From: SIG598 sp045605025
GTDB taxonomy: Bacteria; Bacillota; Clostridia; Oscillospirales; Acutalibacteraceae
Length of the DNA stretch: 64,000 bases
NCBI GenBank assembly: GCA_045605025.1
Contig: JAZUPE010000018.1
Coordinates: 1-64,000 of the forward strand
Direction of reading: 5' to 3'
A program made the position numbers and the translations under genes. This document shows, piece after piece, positions 40,482 to 47,812 of this stretch (its first letter is position 1; each line of letters begins with the position of its first letter). The notes beneath the pieces are model-generated. The model did not search any database and was not told where the DNA came from. It saw only the letters and a program-made list of their open reading frames with translations.

Positions 40482-43073
40482 GTGTCTGAACAACCGAAAA
40501 AGACCAGCTGCTGCGTGGGAATCCTTGCCCACGTGGACGCCGGCAAAACCACCCTTGCCGAAGCCATGCTCTACTCCACGGGAAAATCACGCAACCTCGG
40601 GCGCGTGGATCACGGCGACACCGCCCTTGATACCCACCGCCTTGAGCGCGAGCGCGGCATCACCATATTTGCCAGTCAGGCGACGCTGAACGTCGGTCAG
40701 CTGGAGGTCACCCTACTGGACACACCGGGACACGTGGACTTCTCCACCGAGACCGAGCGTGTGCTGCAGGTGCTTGATTACGCCGTGCTGGTTATCAGCG
40801 GACTTGACGGCGTACAGGCGCACACCCGCACCCTGTGGAGGCTGCTGCGTGTGTACAATGTGCCCACGTTTGTTTTCGTGACCAAGATGGACTTTGCCCG
40901 TCGGGAAAGGGACGAGCTGATTGCCGAACTGCAGAAGGAGCTGGATGTCGGCTGTGTGGATTTCAGCGGTGACAGAGCCGCCCGTGACGAGGGAATCGCC
41001 ATGTGCTCGGAGTACGCTCTGGAGCAGTTTCTGGAAACAGGAGAGGTAAACGACGGCGAGGCGGCAAAGCTTATCCTAAGTCGCAGGGTGTTCCCGTGCT
41101 GGTTCGGTTCGGGACTTAAGCTGGATGGCGTGGAGGAGTTCCTCGCAGGACTTGAGCGGTTTGTCATTCCGCAGGAATATCCCCGGAACTTTGGCGCGAA
41201 GGTGTTCAAGATAAGCCGTGACAAAACCGACCGCCTGACCCACCTCAAGGTGACCGGCGGCGTGCTGCGCGTCAAGGATACAGTCGGTTCCGGCGATAAA
41301 TCGGAAAAAATCAACCAGATACGGATATACTCCGGAGCGAAATACATCACCGTGGACGAGGTGTCCGCAGGCAGCGTGTGCGCCGTTACGGGTCTGACCA
41401 ATACCTTCAACGGCATGGGACTGGGCTACGAGGCGGCGTCGGAACAGCCGGTGCTGGAACCGGTTATGAACTACCGCATCAGACTGCCCGAGGGCTGCGA
41501 CCCAAAGATCATGATGCCCAGGCTGCGCATGCTGGAGGAGGAAGATCCTCAGCTGCACATCACATGGAACGAACTGCTGCAGGAGATCAACGTCAGCCTC
41601 ATGGGCGAGGTGCAGACCGAGATACTCAAGAGCCTTATAGCCGACAAATTCGGCGTGGAGGTGGAGATCGATACCGGACGTGTGCTCTATCGCGAGACGA
41701 TATCCAACACCGTGGAGGGCGTGGGGCATTACGAGCCCCTGCGCCACTACGCAGAGGTGCATCTTATTATGGAACCGCTCCCCAGAGGCAGCGGGCTTGT
41801 GCTGACCACCTCCTGCCGGGAGGACGACTTAGATCGCAACTGGCAGCGGCTGATACTCATGCATCTTGAGGAAAAGCAGCACAAGGGCGTGCTTACCGGC
41901 TCTCCCATAACGGATATGAAGATAACCCTCGCCGCCGGCCGTGCCCATCTCAAGCACACCGAGGGCGGCGATTTCCGCCAGTCCACCTACCGCGCGGTGC
42001 GTCAGGGTCTGATGCAGGCACAGTCGGTGCTGCTGGAGCCGTATTACTCCTTCCGTCTGGAGGTGCCCTTTGAGCAGCTGGGGCGGGCCATCAACGACAT
42101 CCGCCTGCGCAAGGGTGTCATCGGTCAGCCCGAGGAAAGCGGCGGAATGTCGGTCATCACCGGCAAGGCACCCGTGGTTCTGCTCAACGGCTACGCGTCC
42201 GAGGTGGCTGCCTACACAGGCGGCAGAGGCAGGATATTCTTTGAGCTTGCAGGCTACGACGAATGCCACAATACCGAGCAGGTCATCCGTGATATATGCT
42301 ACCAGCCCGAGGCGGACATGGACAATCCGCCCGATTCGGTGTTCTGTGCCCACGGCGCAGGCTTCGTGGTCAAGTGGGACAAGGTGCCGGAGTATATGCA
42401 CCTTGAGAGCTGTCTGAAGAAGGAAAAGTCCGTCAACATGCGCTATGCCCACCGCAGCACCAGCATCGATGAAAAAGAGCTGGAAGCCATCATGGAGCGC
42501 GAGTTCGGTCCCGTCAGATACGAGCTTTACCGCCGTCCGGAGAGCATCGCATCCCCCAAGGCAGTGGAACTACCCGAGCCGCGCAAGCAGTACGTTATCG
42601 TGGACGGCTACAATGTGATCTTTGCCTGGGACGAACTCAAGCGCATTGCCGACGGCAGCCTTGAGGCCGCCCGTGACCGACTGATGAACGTTCTGTGCAA
42701 CTACAGCGCGTTCACCAGGATCAACGTCATTCTCGTCTTCGACGCGTACCGTGTCCCCGGCGGCAAGGGCTCCAGATTTGATTACAACAACATCCACGTT
42801 GTGTACACAAAGGAGCATGAGCTGGGCGACAACTACATCGAAAAACTGGTTGCCGAAATCGGAAAGAACGAATATGTCCGCGTGGTCACCTCCGACCGTC
42901 TGATACAGCTTTCGGTCATTCGCTCGGGCGTGCTGCGCACTCCGGCAAAGGAATTTGAGCGTGAGGTGGACGAAGTCCACGCCCGCATCGCTCAGGCGCT
43001 TGACGAGATAAACAGCGACGCTCCCGCCACCACCATCGGTGACGTGATGACCGGCAACGACAGCAATGAATAA
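40482..43073 (+). CDS. TetM-like ribosomal GTPase fused to Rae1/YacP-type NYN nuclease
   Basis: An 863-residue protein, about 220 longer than TetM (near 640). Residues 1-650 are an EF-G/TetM-type GTPase: G1 AHVDAGKTT (16-24), RGIT with Thr61, G3 DTPGH (80-84), G4 TKMD (134-137), then domains II-V including LLEPYYSFRLEVP. The domain IV tip that carries SPVST in TetM reads HLKHT, so the Pro needed to displace tetracycline is missing and resistance is doubtful. After a linker, residues about 703-850 form a NYN domain like B. subtilis Rae1/YacP, with acidic residues in VDGYNVIFAW, VFDAYR, GDNYIEKL and VTSDR. Rae1 cuts mRNA in the ribosomal A site. The fusion suggests a GTPase-delivered, ribosome-dependent mRNA nuclease or rescue factor (inference). 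GTG start with AAGGGGG 7 nt upstream; a single-gene unit. Confidence 0.88.
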   Translation: MSEQPKKTSCCVGILAHVDAGKTTLAEAMLYSTGKSRNLGRVDHGDTALDTHRLERERGITIFASQATLNVGQLEVTLLDTPGHVDFSTETERVLQVLDYAVLVISGLDGVQAHTRTLWRLLRVYNVPTFVFVTKMDFARRERDELIAELQKELDVGCVDFSGDRAARDEGIAMCSEYALEQFLETGEVNDGEAAKLILSRRVFPCWFGSGLKLDGVEEFLAGLERFVIPQEYPRNFGAKVFKISRDKTDRLTHLKVTGGVLRVKDTVGSGDKSEKINQIRIYSGAKYITVDEVSAGSVCAVTGLTNTFNGMGLGYEAASEQPVLEPVMNYRIRLPEGCDPKIMMPRLRMLEEEDPQLHITWNELLQEINVSLMGEVQTEILKSLIADKFGVEVEIDTGRVLYRETISNTVEGVGHYEPLRHYAEVHLIMEPLPRGSGLVLTTSCREDDLDRNWQRLILMHLEEKQHKGVLTGSPITDMKITLAAGRAHLKHTEGGDFRQSTYRAVRQGLMQAQSVLLEPYYSFRLEVPFEQLGRAINDIRLRKGVIGQPEESGGMSVITGKAPVVLLNGYASEVAAYTGGRGRIFFELAGYDECHNTEQVIRDICYQPEADMDNPPDSVFCAHGAGFVVKWDKVPEYMHLESCLKKEKSVNMRYAHRSTSIDEKELEAIMEREFGPVRYELYRRPESIASPKAVELPEPRKQYVIVDGYNVIFAWDELKRIADGSLEAARDRLMNVLCNYSAFTRINVILVFDAYRVPGGKGSRFDYNNIHVVYTKEHELGDNYIEKLVAEIGKNEYVRVVTSDRLIQLSVIRSGVLRTPAKEFEREVDEVHARIAQALDEINSDAPATTIGDVMTGNDSNE

Positions 43074-43083
43074 CAATAACAAA

Positions 43084-43123
43084 AAAGCCGTACCGTCCGG
43101 AGGTTTCCGGATAGTACGGCTTT
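43084..43123. terminator. Bidirectional terminator
   Basis: AAAGCCGTAC (43084-43093) pairs with GTACGGCTTT (43114-43123), with an inner TCCGG/CCGGA stem. TTTTTTG follows on minus and a T-rich stretch on plus, between convergent genes. Confidence 0.8.
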
Positions 43124-43134
43124 GATTCTGCCGG

Positions 43135-43557
43135 TTATTCTGTTTCCACTTTGATCTGCTCCTTGAGAGCGCGGTCAAAGTCGGGAAACTGCTTTTTCAG
43201 AATGACAGGCTTTCCGTCAGGGTCCACAAAGCAGTGCATGGTGCTGCCGGTGAGCACCACTTCGCCGGTGCGCTCGTCGGTCATGGTGTAGCCGATGGTC
43301 AGCTTCACGCCGCGGAAATCCTCCACAGTGACGTGTATGCGCACGCAGTCGTCAAAGGTGGTGGGGCGCTTGTAGCGGCAGTCCACGCCGATGACCGGAG
43401 AGATGATGCCGTCACGTTCCAGCCGGGCATAGCCGTATCCCAGCTGATCGAGGAAATCTATGCGAGCCTCCTCCATCCAGCGGATATAGTTGGAATGATG
43501 GGTGACACCCATCTTGTCCGTTTCATGGTAATGGACTCTGTGGATATAGTCGTTCAT
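43135..43557 (-). CDS. Acyl-CoA thioesterase, YbgC/FadM hotdog family
   Basis: A 140-residue hotdog-fold thioesterase. The family motif YHETDKMGVTHHSNY (about 9-23; catalytic Asp13 region) is followed by RWMEEARIDFL on the central helix and strands RPTTFDDCVRIHVTVED and GSTMHCFVD. It hydrolyses acyl-CoA or aromatic acyl-CoA; the substrate is unspecified. It lies 14 nt after an FMN reductase gene in the same direction, probably co-transcribed, and may recycle CoA esters. Confidence 0.9.
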   Translation of the reverse strand: MNDYIHRVHYHETDKMGVTHHSNYIRWMEEARIDFLDQLGYGYARLERDGIISPVIGVDCRYKRPTTFDDCVRIHVTVEDFRGVKLTIGYTMTDERTGEVVLTGSTMHCFVDPDGKPVILKKQFPDFDRALKEQIKVETE

Positions 43558-43571
43558 CTGTTCTGCGCTCC

Positions 43572-44189
43572 TCAGCGAATGAAGTTGGTGAACCGGTGGG
43601 GTTCCTTTTCGGGCAGACCGAACTGTTCTCTGCCCAGCGCAATGCTCTTTATCAGGAAAGCCATATTGCGCGCCAGCACGCGGACGGTCTGCATGCCTTC
43701 GGCATCCTGCAGGGCTTCGCCGGGCGCGCCGCCGTGGACGCTGTTCCAGTACTGGCTGGAGGCAACGGGCATTCCGGAGATGGTGAAATACTTGTTGAGC
43801 TGGTCAAAGGTGGAGGAAAGACCGCCGCGGCGGGCTATAACCGCGCAGGCGCCCACCTTCATGGTCTTGTCGAAGTGAGTGCTGTAGAACAGGCGGTCGA
43901 GCAGAGCGGTCAGGGTGGCGTTTGCCGAGGCGTAATACACCGGACTGCCCAGTACAAGACCGTCGCACTGCTCAAACAGCGGCGCGATTTCGTTGACGCA
44001 GTCGTCGATGGCGCACCTGCCGGTGGAGTAACAGGCACCGCAGGCTACGCAGCCGCGAATGGCTTTGCTGCCCACGTGGACCAGTTGGGTTTCGATGCCG
44101 CAGCGGGCAAATTCCTTCTCCATCTCATGCAGAGCGGCAGCGGTGTTGCCGTTTTCTCTGGGACTTCCGTTGATGAGCAGAACTTTCAT
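43572..44189 (-). CDS. NADPH-dependent FMN reductase / flavodoxin-like protein
   Basis: A 205-residue flavodoxin-fold protein of the iron-sulfur flavoprotein/FMN reductase group: phosphate-binding LINGSPRENGNTAAAL (about 5-20), a Cys-rich loop RGCVACGACYSTGRCAIDD (about 46-64) and LGSPVYYASANATLTALLDR (about 80-99). The Cys pattern CxxCxxC(x)nC could hold an iron-sulfur cluster as in Isf proteins. Likely role: electron transfer or reduction of small molecules. GGAGG precedes the ATG. Upstream is an unrelated membrane protein gene. Confidence 0.88.
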   Translation of the reverse strand: MKVLLINGSPRENGNTAAALHEMEKEFARCGIETQLVHVGSKAIRGCVACGACYSTGRCAIDDCVNEIAPLFEQCDGLVLGSPVYYASANATLTALLDRLFYSTHFDKTMKVGACAVIARRGGLSSTFDQLNKYFTISGMPVASSQYWNSVHGGAPGEALQDAEGMQTVRVLARNMAFLIKSIALGREQFGLPEKEPHRFTNFIR

Positions 44190-44212
44190 GGCTGTTCCTC
44201 CGTTATCTGAGA

Positions 44213-44983
44213 CTATCTGAAAAAAGGCTTGAAACTGTCAAAGGAGACCACTCGGGTCACCTCGTCAATTCTGGAGATTTCGCAATCGGGGTTCTTTGCG
44301 TGAATTCGATTTGCAATCTCGGTAACAATGCCCTGCCGGCGGATCATTTCTCTTTTGCCGCTTGAGAATAAGGAACCGATCAGGCTGGAGAACAGCGCAA
44401 TCTCGGTTCCGTCTGCCATCTGCAGAGAAAAAGTGTCGGCGTAAAAGTCTTTGCCTTTCTGTTTCATTTGCGTGCGCAGGAAGCGGGCTTTCTTTACTTC
44501 TTCGTAGGTCAGCACGATATTATCGCTCATTATGAAGATGAAGTTGGGAGTGAGCACGTTTTTGCGGTGGGAATAGCGGTGCAGCCGCCAGCCCTTGCGT
44601 CCCAGCTTGCATACATAGCGGTCCTTTCCGTAAAACTCCTCGGCGGCAGCCTGCAGCAGTCCGTTGCGCTCAAGGAATTCGCAGGACATCCGCCCGTTGG
44701 CGCGCAGTTCTTTGGCGGAACCGGTTCCGGTAAAGACCTTGGTCAAAAGACATACGCCGTAAATAAACGGGGCGGCAAATATCAGCATTATTACCATATG
44801 GATCAGAGAAAACAGACCCGATTCCATTCCGCTTGTGTCCATGTTGGTCAGCAGCGGAATCGAAAACAGGAATGGAATCGCGAGAAACGGTGCGATAATA
44901 CAAACAAAGCCTGCTATCGTACGCAGGACGCATATAAATACACTGGGTTCGCAGAGTTCGATTTTCAATGTTCTGGCTTTCAT
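44213..44983 (-). CDS. Uncharacterised two-helix membrane protein
   Basis: A 256-residue protein I do not recognise. It has two hydrophobic helices near the N-terminus (about 14-45 and 58-85) and a cytoplasmic domain of about 165 residues with alternating strands: FIFIMSDNIVLTYEEV, DTFSLQMADGTEIALFSSL, IVTEIANRIHAKNPDCEI. The strand pattern resembles PH-like bacterial domains attached to membrane pairs of helices, but that is a guess. AGAGG precedes the ATG. It has its own consensus promoter at 45029-45057. Confidence 0.6.
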   Translation of the reverse strand: MKARTLKIELCEPSVFICVLRTIAGFVCIIAPFLAIPFLFSIPLLTNMDTSGMESGLFSLIHMVIMLIFAAPFIYGVCLLTKVFTGTGSAKELRANGRMSCEFLERNGLLQAAAEEFYGKDRYVCKLGRKGWRLHRYSHRKNVLTPNFIFIMSDNIVLTYEEVKKARFLRTQMKQKGKDFYADTFSLQMADGTEIALFSSLIGSLFSSGKREMIRRQGIVTEIANRIHAKNPDCEISRIDEVTRVVSFDSFKPFFR

Positions 44984-45028
44984 ATCGGCACCTCTGTCTG
45001 ATCTGAGTTAAGTGTTTCCATATGATTG

Positions 45029-45057
45029 ATAATAGCATTTATCCGCGGTTATGTCAA
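45029..45057 (-). promoter_or_regulatory. Consensus promoter of the two-helix membrane protein gene
   Basis: On the minus strand TTGACA (45052-45057), a 17-nt spacer and TATTAT (45029-45034), about 45 nt before the start codon. Confidence 0.85.
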
Positions 45058-45068
45058 ATCAATGCCGG

Positions 45069-45097
45069 TTGACAGCGCATATTCTGCGAGATATACT
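45069..45097 (+). promoter_or_regulatory. Consensus promoter of the GNAT gene
   Basis: TTGACA (45069-45074), a 17-nt spacer and TATACT (45092-45097), 37 nt before the GTG start. The two divergent -35 boxes of this gap are 11 nt apart, so the polymerases would bind back to back. Confidence 0.85.
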
Positions 45098-45134
45098 ATA
45101 CGAAAGAAAAACATGAAAAAACTGGAGGTTAACC

Positions 45135-45551
45135 GTGAACGGACTTATTGTCAGACACAACACTCTCACCGCGGAGGAGTTCATTTATCTCTGGAATTCG
45201 GTGTGGGACGGCGCGCCCTCCCACGAGCAGACTGCTCTTGCCATGGCACACTCGCTGTTCCGCGTGTCAGTATACGACGGCGAACGTGTCGTTGCTATGG
45301 CACGAATGATCGGAGATCTCGGATTGAGCTGCTACGTCAAGGACGTTGTGGTTCATCCCGATTATCAGCGCAGAGGCATAGGTAAGCTGCTGATTGACGA
45401 ACTGATGGGTTTTGTAAAGCGCAGCGGCGTGCCCGGCACGACCGTTGCCATGGAGCTGTGCGCCATGCCGGACAAGATGCCGTTCTATGAAAAGCTCGGC
45501 TTTTCCGCCAACGAGGCTCAACGGCTCCGGCAGTTTGTACGGGTGGAATAA
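45135..45551 (+). CDS. GNAT family N-acetyltransferase
   Basis: A 138-residue compact GNAT: ARMIGDLGLSCYVKDVVVHPDYQRRGIGKLLI (beta4 plus the acetyl-CoA loop RRGIGK, near residues 78-83) and a final MPFYEKLGF motif. The N-terminus LIVRHNTLTAEEFIYLWNSV resembles small Firmicute acetyltransferases acting on amines or protein N-termini; the substrate is unknown. GTG start at 45135 with GGAGG 7 nt upstream. The last 34 nt overlap the 3' end of the convergent methyltransferase gene. Confidence 0.88.
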   Translation: MNGLIVRHNTLTAEEFIYLWNSVWDGAPSHEQTALAMAHSLFRVSVYDGERVVAMARMIGDLGLSCYVKDVVVHPDYQRRGIGKLLIDELMGFVKRSGVPGTTVAMELCAMPDKMPFYEKLGFSANEAQRLRQFVRVE

Positions 45552-46420
45552 GACGCGCCGGACGGCAATCTGTGTTTTCTGGATACCGCGAGCAGGTGTC
45601 CCGAAAGACCGATGATCTCCTCGTGAGTGTCCAGCATGCGCACGGTGCTCATCAGCAGTTCTCTGGTGTCGTCGCTTGCAAGCAGCTCGTCCAGATCAGG
45701 CGCCAGCCACGCGCCGCCCATCACTCCGTGAACCGACAGCGTAGCAAAGCCGCCATATCTTAATTCCTCCCGAAGAGCCTTTGCTGTGTGAAGGTGGGAA
45801 CTGCCCAGTCCGGCGGCAAGAGAGCGTTCAGGATTGAAATAGCAGCCGTCGGTCAGCGCGCGTGATATTGCTGACATCAGCGCCGGGTTATCCAGCTCGG
45901 CGCTCTTTTTTGTGTCGTCCTTATGATATACTGCAATGCGCGAAACCAGCACGCTGAAAGGTGTCAGCGCGGCGGAAAACAGGACACCGCTGTTCCTGAG
46001 CAGTCTGCGGCTTTCCTTTATGGCGAGGATTCGCTCGCTGTATTCAGTGATGGAATAGAGCGGTCCCATGAGCAGTACGGCATCGGCGCTGCCGGACGGG
46101 CGGGGTACCTCCCGTGCGTCGCACACCTCTGCCGGGCGCATGTACACATCGGGATATTCCGCTGCAAGCTCTCGGCTCAGCTCGATATTGGTCGCTGACA
46201 GGTCGAACAGGTGTACCTCGTAGCCCAGCGATGCCAGCCACCAGGAATATTCCCCGTAGCCGCCGCCGATGTCGTAGATGACTGCCGGCGGCGCAGGAAG
46301 ATTTTCAAGCAGTATTTCCTTTGTGCGCTCAAATTCGATAAGCCCGATGCCTGTTCTCAGACGGTTTTTCTCGATTCCGGCGTTGTACCCTGCCAGAACA
46401 GTTTTGTCTATGGTTTTCAT
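45518..46420 (-). CDS. SAM-dependent class I methyltransferase
   Basis: A 300-residue small-molecule methyltransferase: motif I IYDIGGGYGEYSWWLASLG (about 48-66), the acidic strand end VHLFDLS (about 70-76), SADAVLLMGPLYSI (motif IV region, about 110-123) and a helical cap. The substrate is unknown; Erm rRNA signatures are absent. Its 3' end extends 34 nt into the convergent GNAT gene. AAGGAG lies 7 nt before the ATG. Upstream on the same strand lies a leader with a 34-codon ORF, a terminator hairpin with a U-tract and a second well-initiated short ORF overlapping the gene start, which together suggest transcriptional attenuation, perhaps drug- or amino-acid-responsive (inference). Confidence 0.85.
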   Translation of the reverse strand: MKTIDKTVLAGYNAGIEKNRLRTGIGLIEFERTKEILLENLPAPPAVIYDIGGGYGEYSWWLASLGYEVHLFDLSATNIELSRELAAEYPDVYMRPAEVCDAREVPRPSGSADAVLLMGPLYSITEYSERILAIKESRRLLRNSGVLFSAALTPFSVLVSRIAVYHKDDTKKSAELDNPALMSAISRALTDGCYFNPERSLAAGLGSSHLHTAKALREELRYGGFATLSVHGVMGGAWLAPDLDELLASDDTRELLMSTVRMLDTHEEIIGLSGHLLAVSRKHRLPSGASYSTRTNCRSR

Positions 46421-46524
46421 GTTTTATCTCCTTTTTATGTGTGATGATATGCAACTGCTGGTCGGATTCGTCGCGGCGGAGAGCGGACTGTTCCGGCATT
46501 AGGAATGCCTCCTTTCGGTGAAAT

Positions 46525-46566
46525 AAAAAAAGACGGTGCAAATCGAAGAGATCGACCTGCATCGTC
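46525..46566 (-). terminator. Leader terminator (attenuator) ahead of the methyltransferase
   Basis: On the minus strand GACGATGCAGGTCGA (46566-46552) pairs with TCGATTTGCACCGTC (46546-46532) with few mismatches, followed by a run of seven T and TATTTC. It lies about 105 nt upstream of the methyltransferase ATG, between that gene and the leader ORF, so RNA polymerase must pass it to express the gene. Confidence 0.75.
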
Positions 46567-46595
46567 AATGTTCTGATATTCCGATAATCGTCAGA

Positions 46596-46700
46596 TTACA
46601 CCGGAACCGGAGCACGACAACACAAGCCCGACGAGAGCTGTGCAAGCTCGCCGCGCTGGAGGGCAGTGTTCAGATTCCGGATGATGGTGCAAGCTGCCAT
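46596..46700 (-). CDS. Putative 34-residue leader peptide
   Basis: Open frame from ATG 46700 with GAAAGGA 9 nt upstream, coding for MAACTIIRNLNTALQRGEL followed by a Cys/Arg/Pro tail ending APVPV. It ends 30 nt before the 5' arm of the leader terminator, the spacing expected when ribosome stalling changes the pairing downstream. I recognise no family. The peptide has no simple run of one amino acid, so if it senses something, an antibiotic or a nascent-chain stall is more likely than a tRNA charge signal. Confidence 0.5.
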   Translation of the reverse strand: MAACTIIRNLNTALQRGELAQLSSGLCCRAPVPV

Positions 46701-46831
46701 TGCCGTTGTCCTTTCGGTGTATTTTGATGCTGTTCTATTGGAAGCTGGATAGTGCGTTTATCGGTGACCGCTGCGGGAGCAGATTCCGTGGGGAAACAAT
46801 GCAGACCGCCGGTCGTTTCAGATAACAGATA

Positions 46832-46857
46832 GGAGATAACAGAAAACTGTTATCTCC
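46832..46857. repeat. Perfect 11-bp hairpin downstream of tRNA-Gly
   Basis: GGAGATAACAG (46832-46842) and CTGTTATCTCC (46847-46857) are perfectly complementary around AAAA. A third partial copy, GATAACAG, lies at about 46821. It sits 31 nt past the tRNA 3' end. There is no U-tract, so it may be a processing or stabilising element or a protein site rather than a terminator. Confidence 0.7.
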
Positions 46858-46887
46858 CGTCCAGGCTCCATATAGGAGTGTTTCTTC

Positions 46888-46961
46888 TGGAGCGGGTGAG
46901 GGGAATCGAACCCCCACGGCCAGCTTGGGAAGCTGGAGTTCTACCACTAAACTACACCCGC
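46888..46961 (-). tRNA. tRNA-Gly(CCC)
   Basis: The minus strand folds as a standard cloverleaf: acceptor GCGGGTG/CACCCGC, D arm TAGTTTAGTGGTAGA, anticodon stem CCAGC/GCTGG with loop TTCCCAA (anticodon CCC, reading GGG), T arm GGGGG-TTCGATT-CCCCT, discriminator U and an encoded CCA (46890-46888). Length is 74 nt with CCA. It has its own consensus promoter. Confidence 0.95.
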
Positions 46962-46997
46962 GAATGTATCCCGCGCCCTTGTTTCGGGCGCATTTCA

Positions 46998-47026
46998 ATT
47001 ATATCCCCGCGTGTGCGTAAAGTCAA
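46998..47026 (-). promoter_or_regulatory. Promoter of tRNA-Gly
   Basis: On the minus strand TTGACT (47021-47026), a 17-nt spacer and TATAAT (46998-47003), 36 nt upstream of the tRNA. A GCGCCC/GGGCGC hairpin lies between promoter and tRNA, in the part trimmed from the precursor. Confidence 0.85.
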
Positions 47027-47070
47027 GATTTTACTGTCGACAGGAATGCGCACAACCGCACATAAATAAT

Positions 47071-47100
47071 ACGCCCGGGCCGCTGATGCAGCCCGGGCGT
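47071..47100 (-). terminator. Terminator of the CotH-VTC-DUF4956 operon
   Basis: ACGCCCGGGC (47071-47080) and GCCCGGGCGT (47091-47100) form a perfect 10-bp stem. On the minus strand it is followed by ATTATTTATG, just after the DUF4956 stop. Confidence 0.75.
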
Positions 47101-47116
47101 AATTTATCGTGGGTTA

Positions 47117-47812
47117 TCAATCGCAGTACTCGCCGTTGTAGTTGACCAGCACAGCGCTGATTACGCCGCTGACCGACTGGAGCTTTTCCACCATGTTTTT
47201 GGGGACCTTGCTGGCAGGAATCTCTGCAGTGGTCTCGATGAAACGGGCGGTAGCAGTTTTGTTGCGGATCTTTGCATCAAGAGAACCGATCATGTTGGCA
47301 ACATGTGACGCGGCCTGAGGCTCACAGCGGACGACAATGATATAAACCTGATTGTTGCCCTTGAAGATGCGCATCAGGAAGCAGATCGCGGCAACAGCGG
47401 CAGTAACAATGGCAGCGAATATGTACTGATGGGCACCGATGATGATGCCGACGGTGATGGACCAGAAGAGATACATGATATCAACGGGATCCTTGACCGC
47501 CGAGCGGAAACGGACGATGGAAAGGGCACCGACCATACCAAGGGAAAGCATCATGTCGTTGCTGATAGTGACAACGATGGCGGCGGTCAGCACGCACATA
47601 AGCACCAGAGACATGTTGAACGTGGCGCTGTACACCACGCCGCGGAATGTAAGTTTGTAAACGAAGAAGATAAGCAGACCGGCCACCAGTGCAGCAACGA
47701 TAGCCACCAGTGAATCACCAAGCCCAAGGGGACCGGAGGATGTGAATTGTTCAACAATGCTGTCCTTGATGATTCCACCGGCTCCTTCGGCGATGTACTT
47801 AATATTTCCCAT
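47117..47812 (-). CDS. DUF4956 membrane protein
   Basis: A 231-residue membrane protein: four to five helices (about 33-55, 63-85, 110-145) with the family block LGMVGALSIVRFRSAVKDPVDIMYLFWSI near residues 90-118, then a cytoplasmic C-terminal domain of about 85 residues (NNQVYIIVVRC, ATARFIETTAEIP) with an ACT/ferredoxin-like strand pattern. DUF4956 proteins are commonly encoded beside VTC-type polyphosphate polymerase and CotH genes, as here; their biochemical role is not established. The start overlaps the VTC gene by 14 nt, so translation is coupled. Confidence 0.88.
   Translation of the reverse strand: MGNIKYIAEGAGGIIKDSIVEQFTSSGPLGLGDSLVAIVAALVAGLLIFFVYKLTFRGVVYSATFNMSLVLMCVLTAAIVVTISNDMMLSLGMVGALSIVRFRSAVKDPVDIMYLFWSITVGIIIGAHQYIFAAIVTAAVAAICFLMRIFKGNNQVYIIVVRCEPQAASHVANMIGSLDAKIRNKTATARFIETTAEIPASKVPKNMVEKLQSVSGVISAVLVNYNGEYCD

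Noticed and set aside
40482..43073. Tetracycline resistance gene (tetM/O/W type)
   Set aside because: The GTPase is related, but the domain IV loop that displaces the drug is not conserved, the protein is far longer and carries a nuclease domain, and no mobile element or tet leader attenuator is present.
45518..46420. Erm-type rRNA methyltransferase resistance gene
   Set aside because: The leader resembles attenuated resistance genes, but the protein has a different class I layout (GGGYGEY motif and cap) and no Erm signature.
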